DNA from: an uncultured Acetatifactor sp.
Lineage (GTDB): Bacteria; Bacillota; Clostridia; Lachnospirales; Lachnospiraceae
DNA length: 9,361 nt
Assembly (NCBI GenBank): GCA_910584235.1
Contig: CAJTZD010000070.1
Span: 1 to 9,361, forward strand
Direction: 5' to 3'
The notes under the pieces are model-generated. The model was not told the DNA's origin, did no database searches, and worked only from the letters and a program-made list of their open reading frames with translations. Shown here one piece after another: positions 1-6,471 of this stretch (the stretch's first letter is position 1; each line of letters opens with the position of its first letter). The position numbers and the translations under genes were made by a program.

Positions 1-50
1 TACCAGACTGGATTCCCACCAGCTATATATTCGGCACCGAACTGGCGCAC
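1..50 (-). mobile_element. possible 5' end of a group II intron (partial)
   Basis: Read on the minus strand from position 50 leftwards, the sequence opens with GTGCGCC, which matches the GUGYG 5' consensus of group II introns. A small hairpin follows (TTCGG...CCGAA), then a stem made of CTGG and CCAG with a GGTGGGAATCC core. Bacterial group II introns commonly carry a hairpin with a GGUGxxAGUCC-like core near the start of domain I, so order and spacing fit. Only about 50 bases are visible; the rest of the ribozyme and any reverse transcriptase/maturase would lie left of the window. The exact boundary could also be two bases upstream (GTGTG). This is recognition by pattern, not alignment. It could instead be the edge of another structured RNA or mobile element. 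Confidence 0.42.
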
Positions 51-54
51 ACCT

Positions 55-92
55 CAAGTTTAGTATCTCTGTTTTACATCATCCTAAACTTG
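55..92. repeat. 9-bp inverted repeat beside the possible intron end
   Basis: CAAGTTTAG (55-63) and CTAAACTTG (84-92) are perfect inverted repeats separated by 20 bases. The structure ends four bases from the possible intron 5' boundary. On the minus strand it would be a hairpin in the 5' exon. No U-rich run follows it, so it does not look like a normal terminator. Confidence 0.6.
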
Positions 93-98
93 GGGGAT

Positions 99-143
99 GG
101 GGTTGACCTAAAGGTTTCGCCTTAAGGCGAGGGTTTTAACCCC
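99..143. repeat. nested palindromic element, possible three-way junction
   Basis: An outer pair, GGGGTT (99-104) with AACCCC (138-143), encloses a small hairpin ACC-TAAA-GGT (106-115) and a perfect 14-bp palindrome TCGCCTTAAGGCGA (117-130). The nesting suggests a folded RNA or single-stranded DNA element of about 45 bases. I do not recognise it. Its closeness to the possible intron end suggests mobile-element or insertion-site biology, but that is inference. A TATAAT-like hexamer lies on the minus strand at 149-144 without a convincing -35 box. Confidence 0.5.
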
Positions 144-275
144 ATTATACAGACAATAAATATTTTGACACCAGGCAGCCCTGGATCACCAGAATCGCAG
201 ACAGGACAGCCTGTGAGGACACGCTCTAGAAATTGTTTCAGAGATTTCAAAGGTTTCAGAATTGCATTTTATCAT
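144..275. other. non-coding stretch, nothing recognised
   Basis: No reading frame here has a ribosome binding site or recognisable protein features on either strand. A TTGACA hexamer on the plus strand (165-170) has no matching -10 box. The stretch separates the terminator of the carbohydrate cluster from the structured elements at the left edge. Confidence 0.5.
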
Positions 276-322
276 AAAAAACAAAAGAAGCACCTCCGTG
301 AGCAATCCGTACTCACAGAGGT
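276..322 (-). terminator. intrinsic terminator of the carbohydrate cluster
   Basis: On the minus strand an 11-bp stem (322-312 pairing with 302-292, one G-U pair, 9-base loop) is followed by a U-rich run at 290-276 that includes six consecutive T residues. This is a textbook rho-independent terminator for leftward transcription. It lies about 140 bases after the stop codon of the GH3 gene, with no gene between, so it closes the minus-strand transcription unit. Confidence 0.88.
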
Positions 323-459
323 ACCTTATCCCCAAAATCCGGACCCTCAGGCCCTGTTATCAACTTTTCATGCTCCGCACGGTCTCTGCGCGTACCCGGC
401 CGGTCCCACTACAGCAATTCGCCCGCCGGGCCGGCTCCTCAAAAACCCTGCGCCCTCTG

Positions 460-3402
460 TCATCTGCCCCGGGGCTGGGGCTTCTCCATCCGGAAATAGC
501 ACAGCCTGATATCTCCCGTCAACTCGATGCGGATTTCCACCGCCTTGCTTTCCGTCTCCCGCAGGGCGCTTTCCTCCAGGGGGAGGCATACGTCCGCATA
601 AATGGGCTTCCACCCGGCTCTGCGCTCTATGGCCTCTTTCCTGGCTTTCTCGTCCATAGGCGGCATGGCATTCCGCTCATAGGTGGCAGTGTCTCCCTCC
701 CAGCGGGCCGCCTGACGGCCATCTAAGAAGACTGTGACGCTGCCGCCTTTCTCGCTTATTAAGTGCAGCACAATGTGCGATGCTTCATTGCCCCTTACAC
801 AATCGCCATACCGGAGCACACCTTTCTGAGAAACGTCTTTCACCGCTGCCGCCGTAAATCCGAAATGCCCCTGGGTCAGGACAATGTTCTCGTAATCGTC
901 ATAATGGTCAGCCACAATTTTCTGCGCGGTATTCCGGCTTCCGGTGTTCTCCCCGGGCAGATCCGCCCAGACGCTGACCGCTTCCTCTCTGCTGGAGGGA
1001 CCTGCGAATATCCGGTAGCGCCCCTCTTCCACCATCAGTCTCCTGCCGACGACATCGTAGAAACGGAATTCCTCCCTGTCCACCGTAAGCTCTGCCAGAC
1101 GGCTCTCCCCGGGCTTCATCCCTTTCAGGCGGCTGAATCCCAGAAGCTGGCGCAGTGGCTTCTTCACCCGGGAAGCAGGCGCAATGCCGTATACCTGGGC
1201 CACCTCGTCCCCCTCCCGGTCACCGGTATTCTTTACCAGGAACGTCACCCGCAGGTTCCCGCCGTCCGCGGCCTCCACTTTCAAATCCGAGTACGCGAAC
1301 CGGGTATAGCTCATCCCGTATCCGAAAGGATACAGCACATCCCCCTCAAAATACCGGTAAGTGCGTCCGCCCTTTATGATGTCATAATCGTCGATGTCCG
1401 GCAGCTGTCCATCCTCCCGATACCAGGTCATGTTCAGCCGGCCTGCGGGATTGTTCTTCCCAAACAAAGTTTCCGCCATGGCAGCGCCCATATCCTGGGC
1501 TCCCGTGGCGCTCCAGACAATGGCGGGAAGCTTTTCCTTGGCCCACCCGATGGCATAGGGGTAGTTGGAATACAGCACCAAAGCCACATTTGGATTGGCC
1601 TCATACACGGCCTCCAGCAGCCGTCTCTGGGCAGGCGGAAGTTCGATGGTGCCCCTGTCCACTTCCTCCTTGGCGTTGATCATGGAATTGCAGCCTAGGG
1701 CCAGAACCACGGTCTCTTTCCCTTTTGCCAGCTCCGCCGCCGCGGTTATGCCGTCCCTTACCACTTCCATCCGCAAAGGCGTCCCCTCCCCGGGCTTCAT
1801 GGACCAGAGCTGTCCGTCCTGGCAGACCTGCACGGGCGAACCGAAGCGGTTGGTCAGGATTACACATCCGTCATCATGCTCCTCCACATGGAAAATCTCC
1901 ATCACGAACCAGTTCAGGGTATTGTCCTTTTCCGCGGCAATCCGCCCGGGCGCCTCTTTCGTCTCCTGGCCGCCAGACTGCGGGTACAGCCTGGTATTCA
2001 TGTATTTCCCTGTGCGGACGCAGCGGAACGTATGGCTCCCCTCTCCCCAGTCCTCATGGATAAAGACATCAGGTTCGTCGCCGATGCACAGTGCCCCGTC
2101 CTGGTCCACGGCAATGCCCCGGTCTCCCAGGCGAAACACCACTCTGTCCAGGCCGTCCTCAAAGGAAACCTCTTTTCCCGTCTCCTCCCGGATGCCCTCC
2201 AGCAGCGTTTTGGTAAAAGGCGGCGTGCCGCCGTACCAGTCCGGATACCAGGCGTTCCCCAGAGGGCCTGCCACTGCCAGGGACTTAGCCTTTTCCGGGT
2301 TCAGGGGCAGAAAGCTTTTCTCATTTTTCAGGAGCACCACGGCTTCTTTGGACACCTGGCGGCACACCGCCCTGTTCTTCTCACAGTCCAGATCCTCCTC
2401 TGTCACCCGGTCATAGGGGTTCCCAGGCTCCCTGTCGTAAATGCCCAGGCGCAGCCTGGTGCGGAATGTATTGCGCAGGGCCTCGTCGATCTCCTCCTGG
2501 GTGAGAAGCCCTAATTCCCAGGCTTCCCTGGCGGCATTCTCCACCATGGCCGGATTGTCGGACATGGCATCCACCCCGGCCTTTATGGAGCCCGCTACGG
2601 CCTCCGCGTCCGTGCCGTAATAATGGTGCATGGCCGTCAGCAGCGCCATGGCTCCGCCATCGCAAACCGCGTGCTTCAGGCCATACTCTTCTTTCAGAAT
2701 GCGCCGCACCTGGGGGTTGAGCATCCCCGGAATGCCGTTGATGGCATTGTAGGCTGTCATTATTGCTTCCGCCCGGCCTTTTTCTATGACTCGGCGGAAA
2801 GGCTCCAGGTACAGTTCATACTGGTTCCTGGGGTCGATGGAAGCGTTCTTCCATCCTCTGCCCACCTCTGTATTGTTGCCGTAGAAATGCTTCAAGGTGG
2901 CGGCCACCCGCAGATATTCGGGGTGCTCCCCCTGCATGCCCTGCACATAGGCGGAGGCCATCTCTCCGGTGAGGTAAGGGTCTTCCCCATAGCCCTCCTC
3001 GGTTCTGCCCCATCTGGGATCCCGCTCCAGATCCACCGTGGGCGCCCAGCGGCTCAGTCCCCTGTCCGGATGGCGGTGGTAGATGACCCGGGCTTCCGTC
3101 CCCGTCACCGCTCCGGCCTGACGGATCAAGTCCGGATCCCAGGTGGCGCTCATGCCGATGGGCTGAACGAAAGAGGTGGTGGGCTCCGGCTCTTTCAGCT
3201 CATTCTGGTCGTTTCTGGCCTCCACCCCGTGGGCCGCCTCTCCGCCCAGTGACATGGCGGGAATCCCCAGCCGCTCTATGGGCTTCATCCTGGATGCCAG
3301 GCATTCCAGCTTCTCCTCAATGGTCATTTCGGCAATTAGCCAGTCCAGGCGCTTCTCTATGGGCAGCGCGCTGTCCCAGAATGGTGTGTTTCTGTTTTCC
3401 AT
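460..3402 (-). CDS. glycoside hydrolase family 3 beta-xylosidase/beta-glucosidase with extra domains
   Basis: A 980-residue GH3 enzyme that should hydrolyse non-reducing terminal beta-linked sugars with retention. The N-terminal TIM-barrel domain (about 1-330) shows RDPRWGRTEEGYGEDP (128-142), KHF (171-173) and the nucleophile Asp248 in AVCDGGAM, a variant resembling bacterial beta-xylosidase-like members. The alpha/beta domain begins near 350 (EAVVLLKN, LAVAGP). Glu579, in EEVDRGTIELPPAQ, is the likely acid/base by position in the family motif. Residues about 420-545 form an insert inside this domain that looks beta-rich and fascin/beta-trefoil-like. A fibronectin-III-like domain (about 705-805) and an extra C-terminal module (about 830-975), possibly a CBM6-like beta-sandwich, follow. 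There is no signal peptide, so it is probably cytoplasmic. AGGAGG at 3413-3408, 5 bases before the ATG, fixes the start. It is the last gene before the terminator, 421 bases after the binding-protein gene. The family is certain; xylosidase versus glucosidase is not. Confidence 0.93.
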   Translation of the reverse strand: MENRNTPFWDSALPIEKRLDWLIAEMTIEEKLECLASRMKPIERLGIPAMSLGGEAAHGVEARNDQNELKEPEPTTSFVQPIGMSATWDPDLIRQAGAVTGTEARVIYHRHPDRGLSRWAPTVDLERDPRWGRTEEGYGEDPYLTGEMASAYVQGMQGEHPEYLRVAATLKHFYGNNTEVGRGWKNASIDPRNQYELYLEPFRRVIEKGRAEAIMTAYNAINGIPGMLNPQVRRILKEEYGLKHAVCDGGAMALLTAMHHYYGTDAEAVAGSIKAGVDAMSDNPAMVENAAREAWELGLLTQEEIDEALRNTFRTRLRLGIYDREPGNPYDRVTEEDLDCEKNRAVCRQVSKEAVVLLKNEKSFLPLNPEKAKSLAVAGPLGNAWYPDWYGGTPPFTKTLLEGIREETGKEVSFEDGLDRVVFRLGDRGIAVDQDGALCIGDEPDVFIHEDWGEGSHTFRCVRTGKYMNTRLYPQSGGQETKEAPGRIAAEKDNTLNWFVMEIFHVEEHDDGCVILTNRFGSPVQVCQDGQLWSMKPGEGTPLRMEVVRDGITAAAELAKGKETVVLALGCNSMINAKEEVDRGTIELPPAQRRLLEAVYEANPNVALVLYSNYPYAIGWAKEKLPAIVWSATGAQDMGAAMAETLFGKNNPAGRLNMTWYREDGQLPDIDDYDIIKGGRTYRYFEGDVLYPFGYGMSYTRFAYSDLKVEAADGGNLRVTFLVKNTGDREGDEVAQVYGIAPASRVKKPLRQLLGFSRLKGMKPGESRLAELTVDREEFRFYDVVGRRLMVEEGRYRIFAGPSSREEAVSVWADLPGENTGSRNTAQKIVADHYDDYENIVLTQGHFGFTAAAVKDVSQKGVLRYGDCVRGNEASHIVLHLISEKGGSVTVFLDGRQAARWEGDTATYERNAMPPMDEKARKEAIERRAGWKPIYADVCLPLEESALRETESKAVEIRIELTGDIRLCYFRMEKPQPRGR

Positions 3403-3461
3403 GTCAACCTCCTGTCTTATCTAAATTCTTTTATCTGATTTTATATCTGTTTTTAATCTGT

Positions 3462-3467
3462 ATTATA
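3462..3467 (-). promoter_or_regulatory. candidate -10 box of a GH3 promoter
   Basis: A perfect TATAAT lies on the minus strand 60 bases upstream of the GH3 start codon, giving a leader of about 50 bases. The -35 position at 17-bp spacing reads TACAGA, a poor match to TTGACA. If it is used, the promoter is probably weak alone or needs an activator. The length and complexity of the upstream spacer make a dedicated promoter plausible. Confidence 0.5.
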
Positions 3468-3540
3468 CTTGGCAAGGGTTCTTCTGTATAGGCATAAAAT
3501 CTCTTTCTGAGGAGTCTTACGCGTAGTGTATTGGGGGGAT

Positions 3541-3588
3541 CTGCAATAGAGTTTAATGGCTCTTTCCGCAGAATTTCCTGTATTGCAG
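3541..3588. repeat. 8-bp inverted repeat in the GH3 upstream spacer
   Basis: CTGCAATA (3541-3548) and TATTGCAG (3581-3588) are perfect inverted repeats 32 bases apart. A GAG/CTC pair close to the left arm could extend the stem. The structure lies between the candidate GH3 promoter and the dyad at 3611-3641. Function unknown; it may be part of a folded leader if the transporter transcript reads through. Confidence 0.45.
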
Positions 3589-3610
3589 GGTTCTTCTACA
3601 ACAGAATTCT

Positions 3611-3641
3611 ACAATAGAATTCAAGTGCAGAATTCTATTGT
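3611..3641. repeat. 12-bp perfect dyad ACAATAGAATTC
   Basis: ACAATAGAATTC (3611-3622) and GAATTCTATTGT (3630-3641) are perfect inverted repeats with a 7-base spacer. An overlapping palindrome pairs GAATTCTA with TAGAATTC across a 3-base centre (about 3604-3622), so the same bases can form two alternative hairpins. The core AATAGAAT(T/C)C recurs in the dyad array at the right edge of the window. It could be an operator, an RNA structure or a decayed copy of the same repeat family. Confidence 0.6.
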
Positions 3642-3710
3642 CATGTATTGTCATGTATCGGCATGTGTTGTCATGTATTGTCATGTATCGGCATGTGTTG
3701 TCATGTATCT
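3641..3710. repeat. 10-bp repeats with a 30-bp higher-order period
   Basis: Seven consecutive 10-base units: TCATGTATTG, TCATGTATCG, GCATGTGTTG, then the same three again, then TCATGTATCT. The exact longer period is 30 bases, present twice plus a partial third copy. Every unit carries CATG at the same phase, so the palindromic tetramer recurs about once per DNA helical turn. It lies 170-245 bases upstream of the candidate GH3 start site. Either replication slippage or a phased protein-binding array would explain it. Confidence 0.85.
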
Positions 3711-3726
3711 TCCTGCATTTTACAGA

Positions 3727-3758
3727 TGGGGCGGCGACTCGTGCAAGTCACCGCCCCA
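3727..3758. terminator. strong hairpin after the binding-protein gene, no U-run
   Basis: A 13-bp GC-rich stem (3727-3739 with 3746-3758, one G-U pair in the minus-strand RNA, 6-base loop) lies 65 bases beyond the stop codon of the solute-binding protein gene. The minus-strand sequence after the stem is not U-rich, so it may be an inefficient terminator or a 3' stabiliser that raises binding-protein mRNA over the downstream GH3 message. The plus-strand side has a CTCTCTTTT run, but no plus-strand gene leads into it. Confidence 0.6.
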
Positions 3759-3772
3759 CCTCTCTTTTGCCT

Positions 3773-3796
3773 GGGCTGCCTATTCTCCCGCAGCCC
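3773..3796. repeat. 7-bp hairpin close to the binding-protein stop codon
   Basis: GGGCTGC (3773-3779) and GCAGCCC (3790-3796) form a perfect stem with a 10-base loop, 27 bases after the stop codon of the solute-binding protein gene. It lies just ahead of the larger hairpin at 3727-3758 in transcription order. The two stems in tandem may act together as a 3' processing or stabilising region. Confidence 0.5.
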
Positions 3797-3823
3797 ATTT
3801 ATTCATGTTGCTCATATCCCGGA

Positions 3824-5509
3824 TTAGTTGATCTTGTCAGCCAGGAATTCCGTCATCATCTTCTCGGTGTCCCTAAGGCCGTTAGCCTCCATCTCGGCGA
3901 CCATGGCGTCCCAGTTGGCGTCAAAATTCGCCTCGCCGCCCTTGACACACTTCACCAGGCCGGGCCATGCGATCTCATTCAGGAGAGCTTCCGCATTGGA
4001 CAGCTCCTGAGGAATCTGGTATGCCCAAAGCGCGGAGTAAGGAAGGCTGGGGAACTCGTCCGGCTGAGGGAAGATGTCCGTTACCATCTCAACGCCCCAT
4101 GCCTTACAGGCGGCCTGCTGTTCCTCGTTGTACTGCTCAATAATGGAGGCTCTGGTAGTAGGCGTATAAGGATTGCCGTTTTCGTCCTCCGCACCGTCGC
4201 CCCAAATCGGGAAGCCCTGATAATTGCCGATACCGGTCTTCTTGGAATAGTCGGGATCGGACTTAGACTTGTCGATCTCTTCCTGAGGACGATATCTTAT
4301 GCCATTCTCGTCCAGCTCATAGTTCTCGCCCTCAATACCCCATCTGTAAAGGACAGCTCCCTCATCAGAGCAGATATAGTCCAGGAATTTAATGGCGCGC
4401 ACGGGATCCTTACAGCTGCTGCTGATGGCGATGCCCCAGCCTACCTGCAGTCCCTGATACTGAAGGGTCGGCGCTTTCTGATCCTCTCTCAGAGTGACCG
4501 GAAGTCCTGCATAGGTCTTATCCAGCATGCCTGCCTGCTTCAGCGCTACATGAGCGCCGTACGCATAATGCCAAAGGGAGTCTGTAATAGCCAGCACCTG
4601 ACCGTTGGACAGCTTGGCGATATAGTCCTCATCCGTCTGGGTATCGAACTGAGGATCCAGGACGCCCTCGTCATACATACGGCTGAGCCATTTGAAATAC
4701 TCCTTTTCCTCCTCTGTCTGATGCTTATAGTGGCACTGATAGTTCTCATCAATGATCCACTGGCCGTTGTCAGGCTGCGCGTCAGCGATAAAGCCGGCAG
4801 GATTGCCCAGCGTGATCATCCAGTGCCAGTCGGAGGCGCTCATAGAGATGCCGATGGTTTCAAGGCCGTTTTCCGTGGTGGGATGGGCTGCCAGATAATC
4901 CTTGATCATCTTCTCATACTCAGCCAGCGTGGTGGGATATTTGTAATCGTTCTCTTTCAGAACCGCCCACTGAATCTGGCAAGTGCCGCTCTCGTTCAGA
5001 GTAGAGGCGTTGACGCCGTAAGCGGACAGCTGGTAAATGCCGTCGTCGCCGTTGCCCCATTTCAGCTTCTTGAACTCATCCCCATACATTTTCTTGATGT
5101 TCGGACCGTACTGCTCAATGAGATCCGTCATGTCGATCAATGCGCCTGCCTCATACAGATTGGTGGCGCTGGCCTTTGCGTATATAAGGTCGGGATATTT
5201 GCCCTCCGCTATCATCAGGGCAACGTCCTGAGCCGCATCGCCGGTGGAGCCTACCGGATAGCTGATCTCCAGAGTCACGCCCGTTGCCTCCGTAATGGCT
5301 CTGCCCACCGGATTGTCCCAGACATCGTTGTTGGTGTCGGCATTATAGTAGGTTAACGTGATGGGTTCATTACTGCTTTCGCCGCTTTCGGAACCACCCG
5401 AGCCTGAATCTGAATCTGAGCCTGAATCTGAACCAGATCCGCATCCTGCCAATAGCCCTAACGAAAGAACCGACGCCATGAGCACAGCAATTAATTTACG
5501 CCTTTTCAT
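3824..5509 (-). CDS. extracellular carbohydrate-binding lipoprotein of an Lpl-type ABC importer
   Basis: A 561-residue solute-binding protein that should capture an oligosaccharide at the outer face of the membrane and deliver it to the permeases encoded upstream. The N-terminus has positive charges (MKRRK), a hydrophobic stretch and the lipobox LLAGC with the lipidated Cys23, followed by a Gly/Ser/Asp/Glu-rich linker of about 25 residues written in near-repeated hexamers. The mature part begins ITLTYYNADTNNDVWDNP and has the length and low-similarity style of large LplA-like binding proteins. The start is set at the second ATG (5509): AGGAGG at 5522-5517 is 7 bases from it but only 1 base from the ATG at 5515. 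It follows the second permease by 78 bases, which hold a perfect hairpin. The ligand cannot be read from the sequence; the GH3 neighbour suggests a beta-linked oligosaccharide. Confidence 0.9.
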   Translation of the reverse strand: MKRRKLIAVLMASVLSLGLLAGCGSGSDSGSDSDSGSGGSESGESSNEPITLTYYNADTNNDVWDNPVGRAITEATGVTLEISYPVGSTGDAAQDVALMIAEGKYPDLIYAKASATNLYEAGALIDMTDLIEQYGPNIKKMYGDEFKKLKWGNGDDGIYQLSAYGVNASTLNESGTCQIQWAVLKENDYKYPTTLAEYEKMIKDYLAAHPTTENGLETIGISMSASDWHWMITLGNPAGFIADAQPDNGQWIIDENYQCHYKHQTEEEKEYFKWLSRMYDEGVLDPQFDTQTDEDYIAKLSNGQVLAITDSLWHYAYGAHVALKQAGMLDKTYAGLPVTLREDQKAPTLQYQGLQVGWGIAISSSCKDPVRAIKFLDYICSDEGAVLYRWGIEGENYELDENGIRYRPQEEIDKSKSDPDYSKKTGIGNYQGFPIWGDGAEDENGNPYTPTTRASIIEQYNEEQQAACKAWGVEMVTDIFPQPDEFPSLPYSALWAYQIPQELSNAEALLNEIAWPGLVKCVKGGEANFDANWDAMVAEMEANGLRDTEKMMTEFLADKIN

Positions 5510-5516
5510 ATACATT

Positions 5517-5522
5517 CCTCCT
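5517..5522 (-). promoter_or_regulatory. ribosome binding site deciding the lipoprotein start
   Basis: AGGAGG on the minus strand. The ATG at 5515 is one base away, too close for initiation, whereas the in-frame ATG at 5509 is 7 bases away and starts with the usual MKRRK signal-peptide basic region. The later start is therefore preferred. Confidence 0.8.
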
Positions 5523-5544
5523 GTTTTTAAATTATGTATATAAT

Positions 5545-5561
5545 GCTTCTGAGTCAGAAGC
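5545..5561. repeat. intergenic 17-bp hairpin before the binding-protein gene
   Basis: GCTTCTG (5545-5551) and CAGAAGC (5555-5561) form a perfect 7-bp stem with a 3-base loop, between the second permease and the lipoprotein gene. No U-run follows on the minus strand. A second inverted repeat, GATCAG/CTGATC (5586-5591 with 5599-5604), spans the permease stop codon. Such stems could protect the 5' end of a processed binding-protein transcript and raise its level over the permeases; that is inference. Confidence 0.6.
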
Positions 5562-5587
5562 CCTATACCGAAAAGATTCCACGCAGA

Positions 5588-6454
5588 TCAGCTCTTTACT
5601 GATCCCACTGTCATGCCGCCCACAAAATACTTCTGCACGAAAGGATAGACGATGATGATGGGCACGGTAGCCACCACGGTAACCGCCATGCGGATGGCCA
5701 TGGGCGTCACCGTCTTGGACATAGTACCTGTGGAATGGGGATCCAGCTGCATGGTGGCCTGGGACATGATCTCGTACAGCTTATACTGCAGGGTGGGCAG
5801 GTTCTTTGCATAAAGATAAGTATCCATAAAGGAGTTCCACTGTCCCACCGCATAGAACAAGGCTATGGTGGCGATCACGGGCGCGCACAGAGGCATTATC
5901 ACAATGTACCATATCTGGAAATCATTGGCTCCGTCCAGCTTGGCCGCCTCCTGAAGCGCCATGGGCAGACCGTCAATGTAGGATCTGACCAGGATCATGT
6001 TGTACACCCACAGAAGTCCGGGCAGGATATAGACCAGGAAATTATTACCCAGATGGAGCGTGCGCATGATCAGCAGATACTCGGGAATCAGGCCTCCGCC
6101 CACATACATGGTGATAACGAACATAATGGTAAAAAGCTTCTGGAAGACAAAGTCTCTCCGGCTCAGGACATAAGCCAGCATGGCCGTGGAAATCACGCCT
6201 ACCACGGTTCCCACCACGGTCTTGGCAATGGAGAGCAATAATGGCATCAGGATGCCGCCCTCTTTGAATACATAGTTATAATTGTATAAGGTAAATTGGC
6301 GCGGAATGATGAAATTCACATTTCTCAGCGTATCCGTGGCGTCATTGAAAGAAATTGCCAGCACATTCAGGAACGGATACAGCGTGACAATCAGGATCAT
6401 TACGAAAAAAAGAACCAGGAAATAATCGAACCATGTTTTCTTTAAATGTTTCAT
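5588..6454 (-). CDS. carbohydrate ABC transporter permease, LplC/YtcP-like
   Basis: A 288-residue integral membrane subunit of a CUT1-type sugar importer. It starts with a short basic cytoplasmic end and a first membrane helix (about 10-35). Further hydrophobic segments lie near 70-96, 106-128, 138-157, 185-204 and 255-275, giving the six helices usual for the family. The MetI-family EAA loop that docks the ATPase reads QEAAKLDGANDFQIWYIVIM (168-187). The C-terminal KYFVGGMTVGSVK is typical of this subfamily. Its AGGAGG (6471-6466) overlaps the TAG stop of the upstream permease gene, with 11 bases to the ATG, so the two genes are almost certainly co-transcribed and probably translationally coupled. 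The family assignment is secure; the transported sugar is unknown. Confidence 0.94.
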   Translation of the reverse strand: MKHLKKTWFDYFLVLFFVMILIVTLYPFLNVLAISFNDATDTLRNVNFIIPRQFTLYNYNYVFKEGGILMPLLLSIAKTVVGTVVGVISTAMLAYVLSRRDFVFQKLFTIMFVITMYVGGGLIPEYLLIMRTLHLGNNFLVYILPGLLWVYNMILVRSYIDGLPMALQEAAKLDGANDFQIWYIVIMPLCAPVIATIALFYAVGQWNSFMDTYLYAKNLPTLQYKLYEIMSQATMQLDPHSTGTMSKTVTPMAIRMAVTVVATVPIIIVYPFVQKYFVGGMTVGSVKS

Positions 6455-6465
6455 CTGATTTTACA

Positions 6466-6471
6466 CCTCCT
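6466..6471 (-). promoter_or_regulatory. ribosome binding site overlapping the upstream stop codon
   Basis: On the minus strand the stop codon TAG of the first permease (6472-6470) runs directly into AGGAGG, reading TAGGAGG. A ribosome ending the first permease is therefore placed on the binding site of the second, which favours equal synthesis of the two membrane subunits. Confidence 0.75.

Noticed and set aside
1..120. Partial protein-coding gene entering from the left edge on the plus strand
   Set aside because: One frame stays open for about 39 codons (3-122), but it has no recognisable protein features and runs through inverted repeats. The structured-RNA reading on the minus strand fits better.
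763..2514. Several plus-strand open frames of 200-310 codons opposite the GH3 gene
   Set aside because: They are antisense to a clear GH3 enzyme, have no start signals and show no recognisable protein features.
3638..5356. Long open frame (572 codons) on the plus strand opposite the solute-binding protein gene
   Set aside because: It lacks a ribosome binding site, begins in the tandem repeat, and mirrors the codon pattern of a well-supported lipoprotein gene. It is an antisense shadow.
5400..5435. Near-repeated GAATCTGAGCCT hexamers as a DNA repeat element
   Set aside because: They encode the Gly/Ser/Asp/Glu-rich linker after the lipobox, common in lipoproteins, and need no separate explanation.
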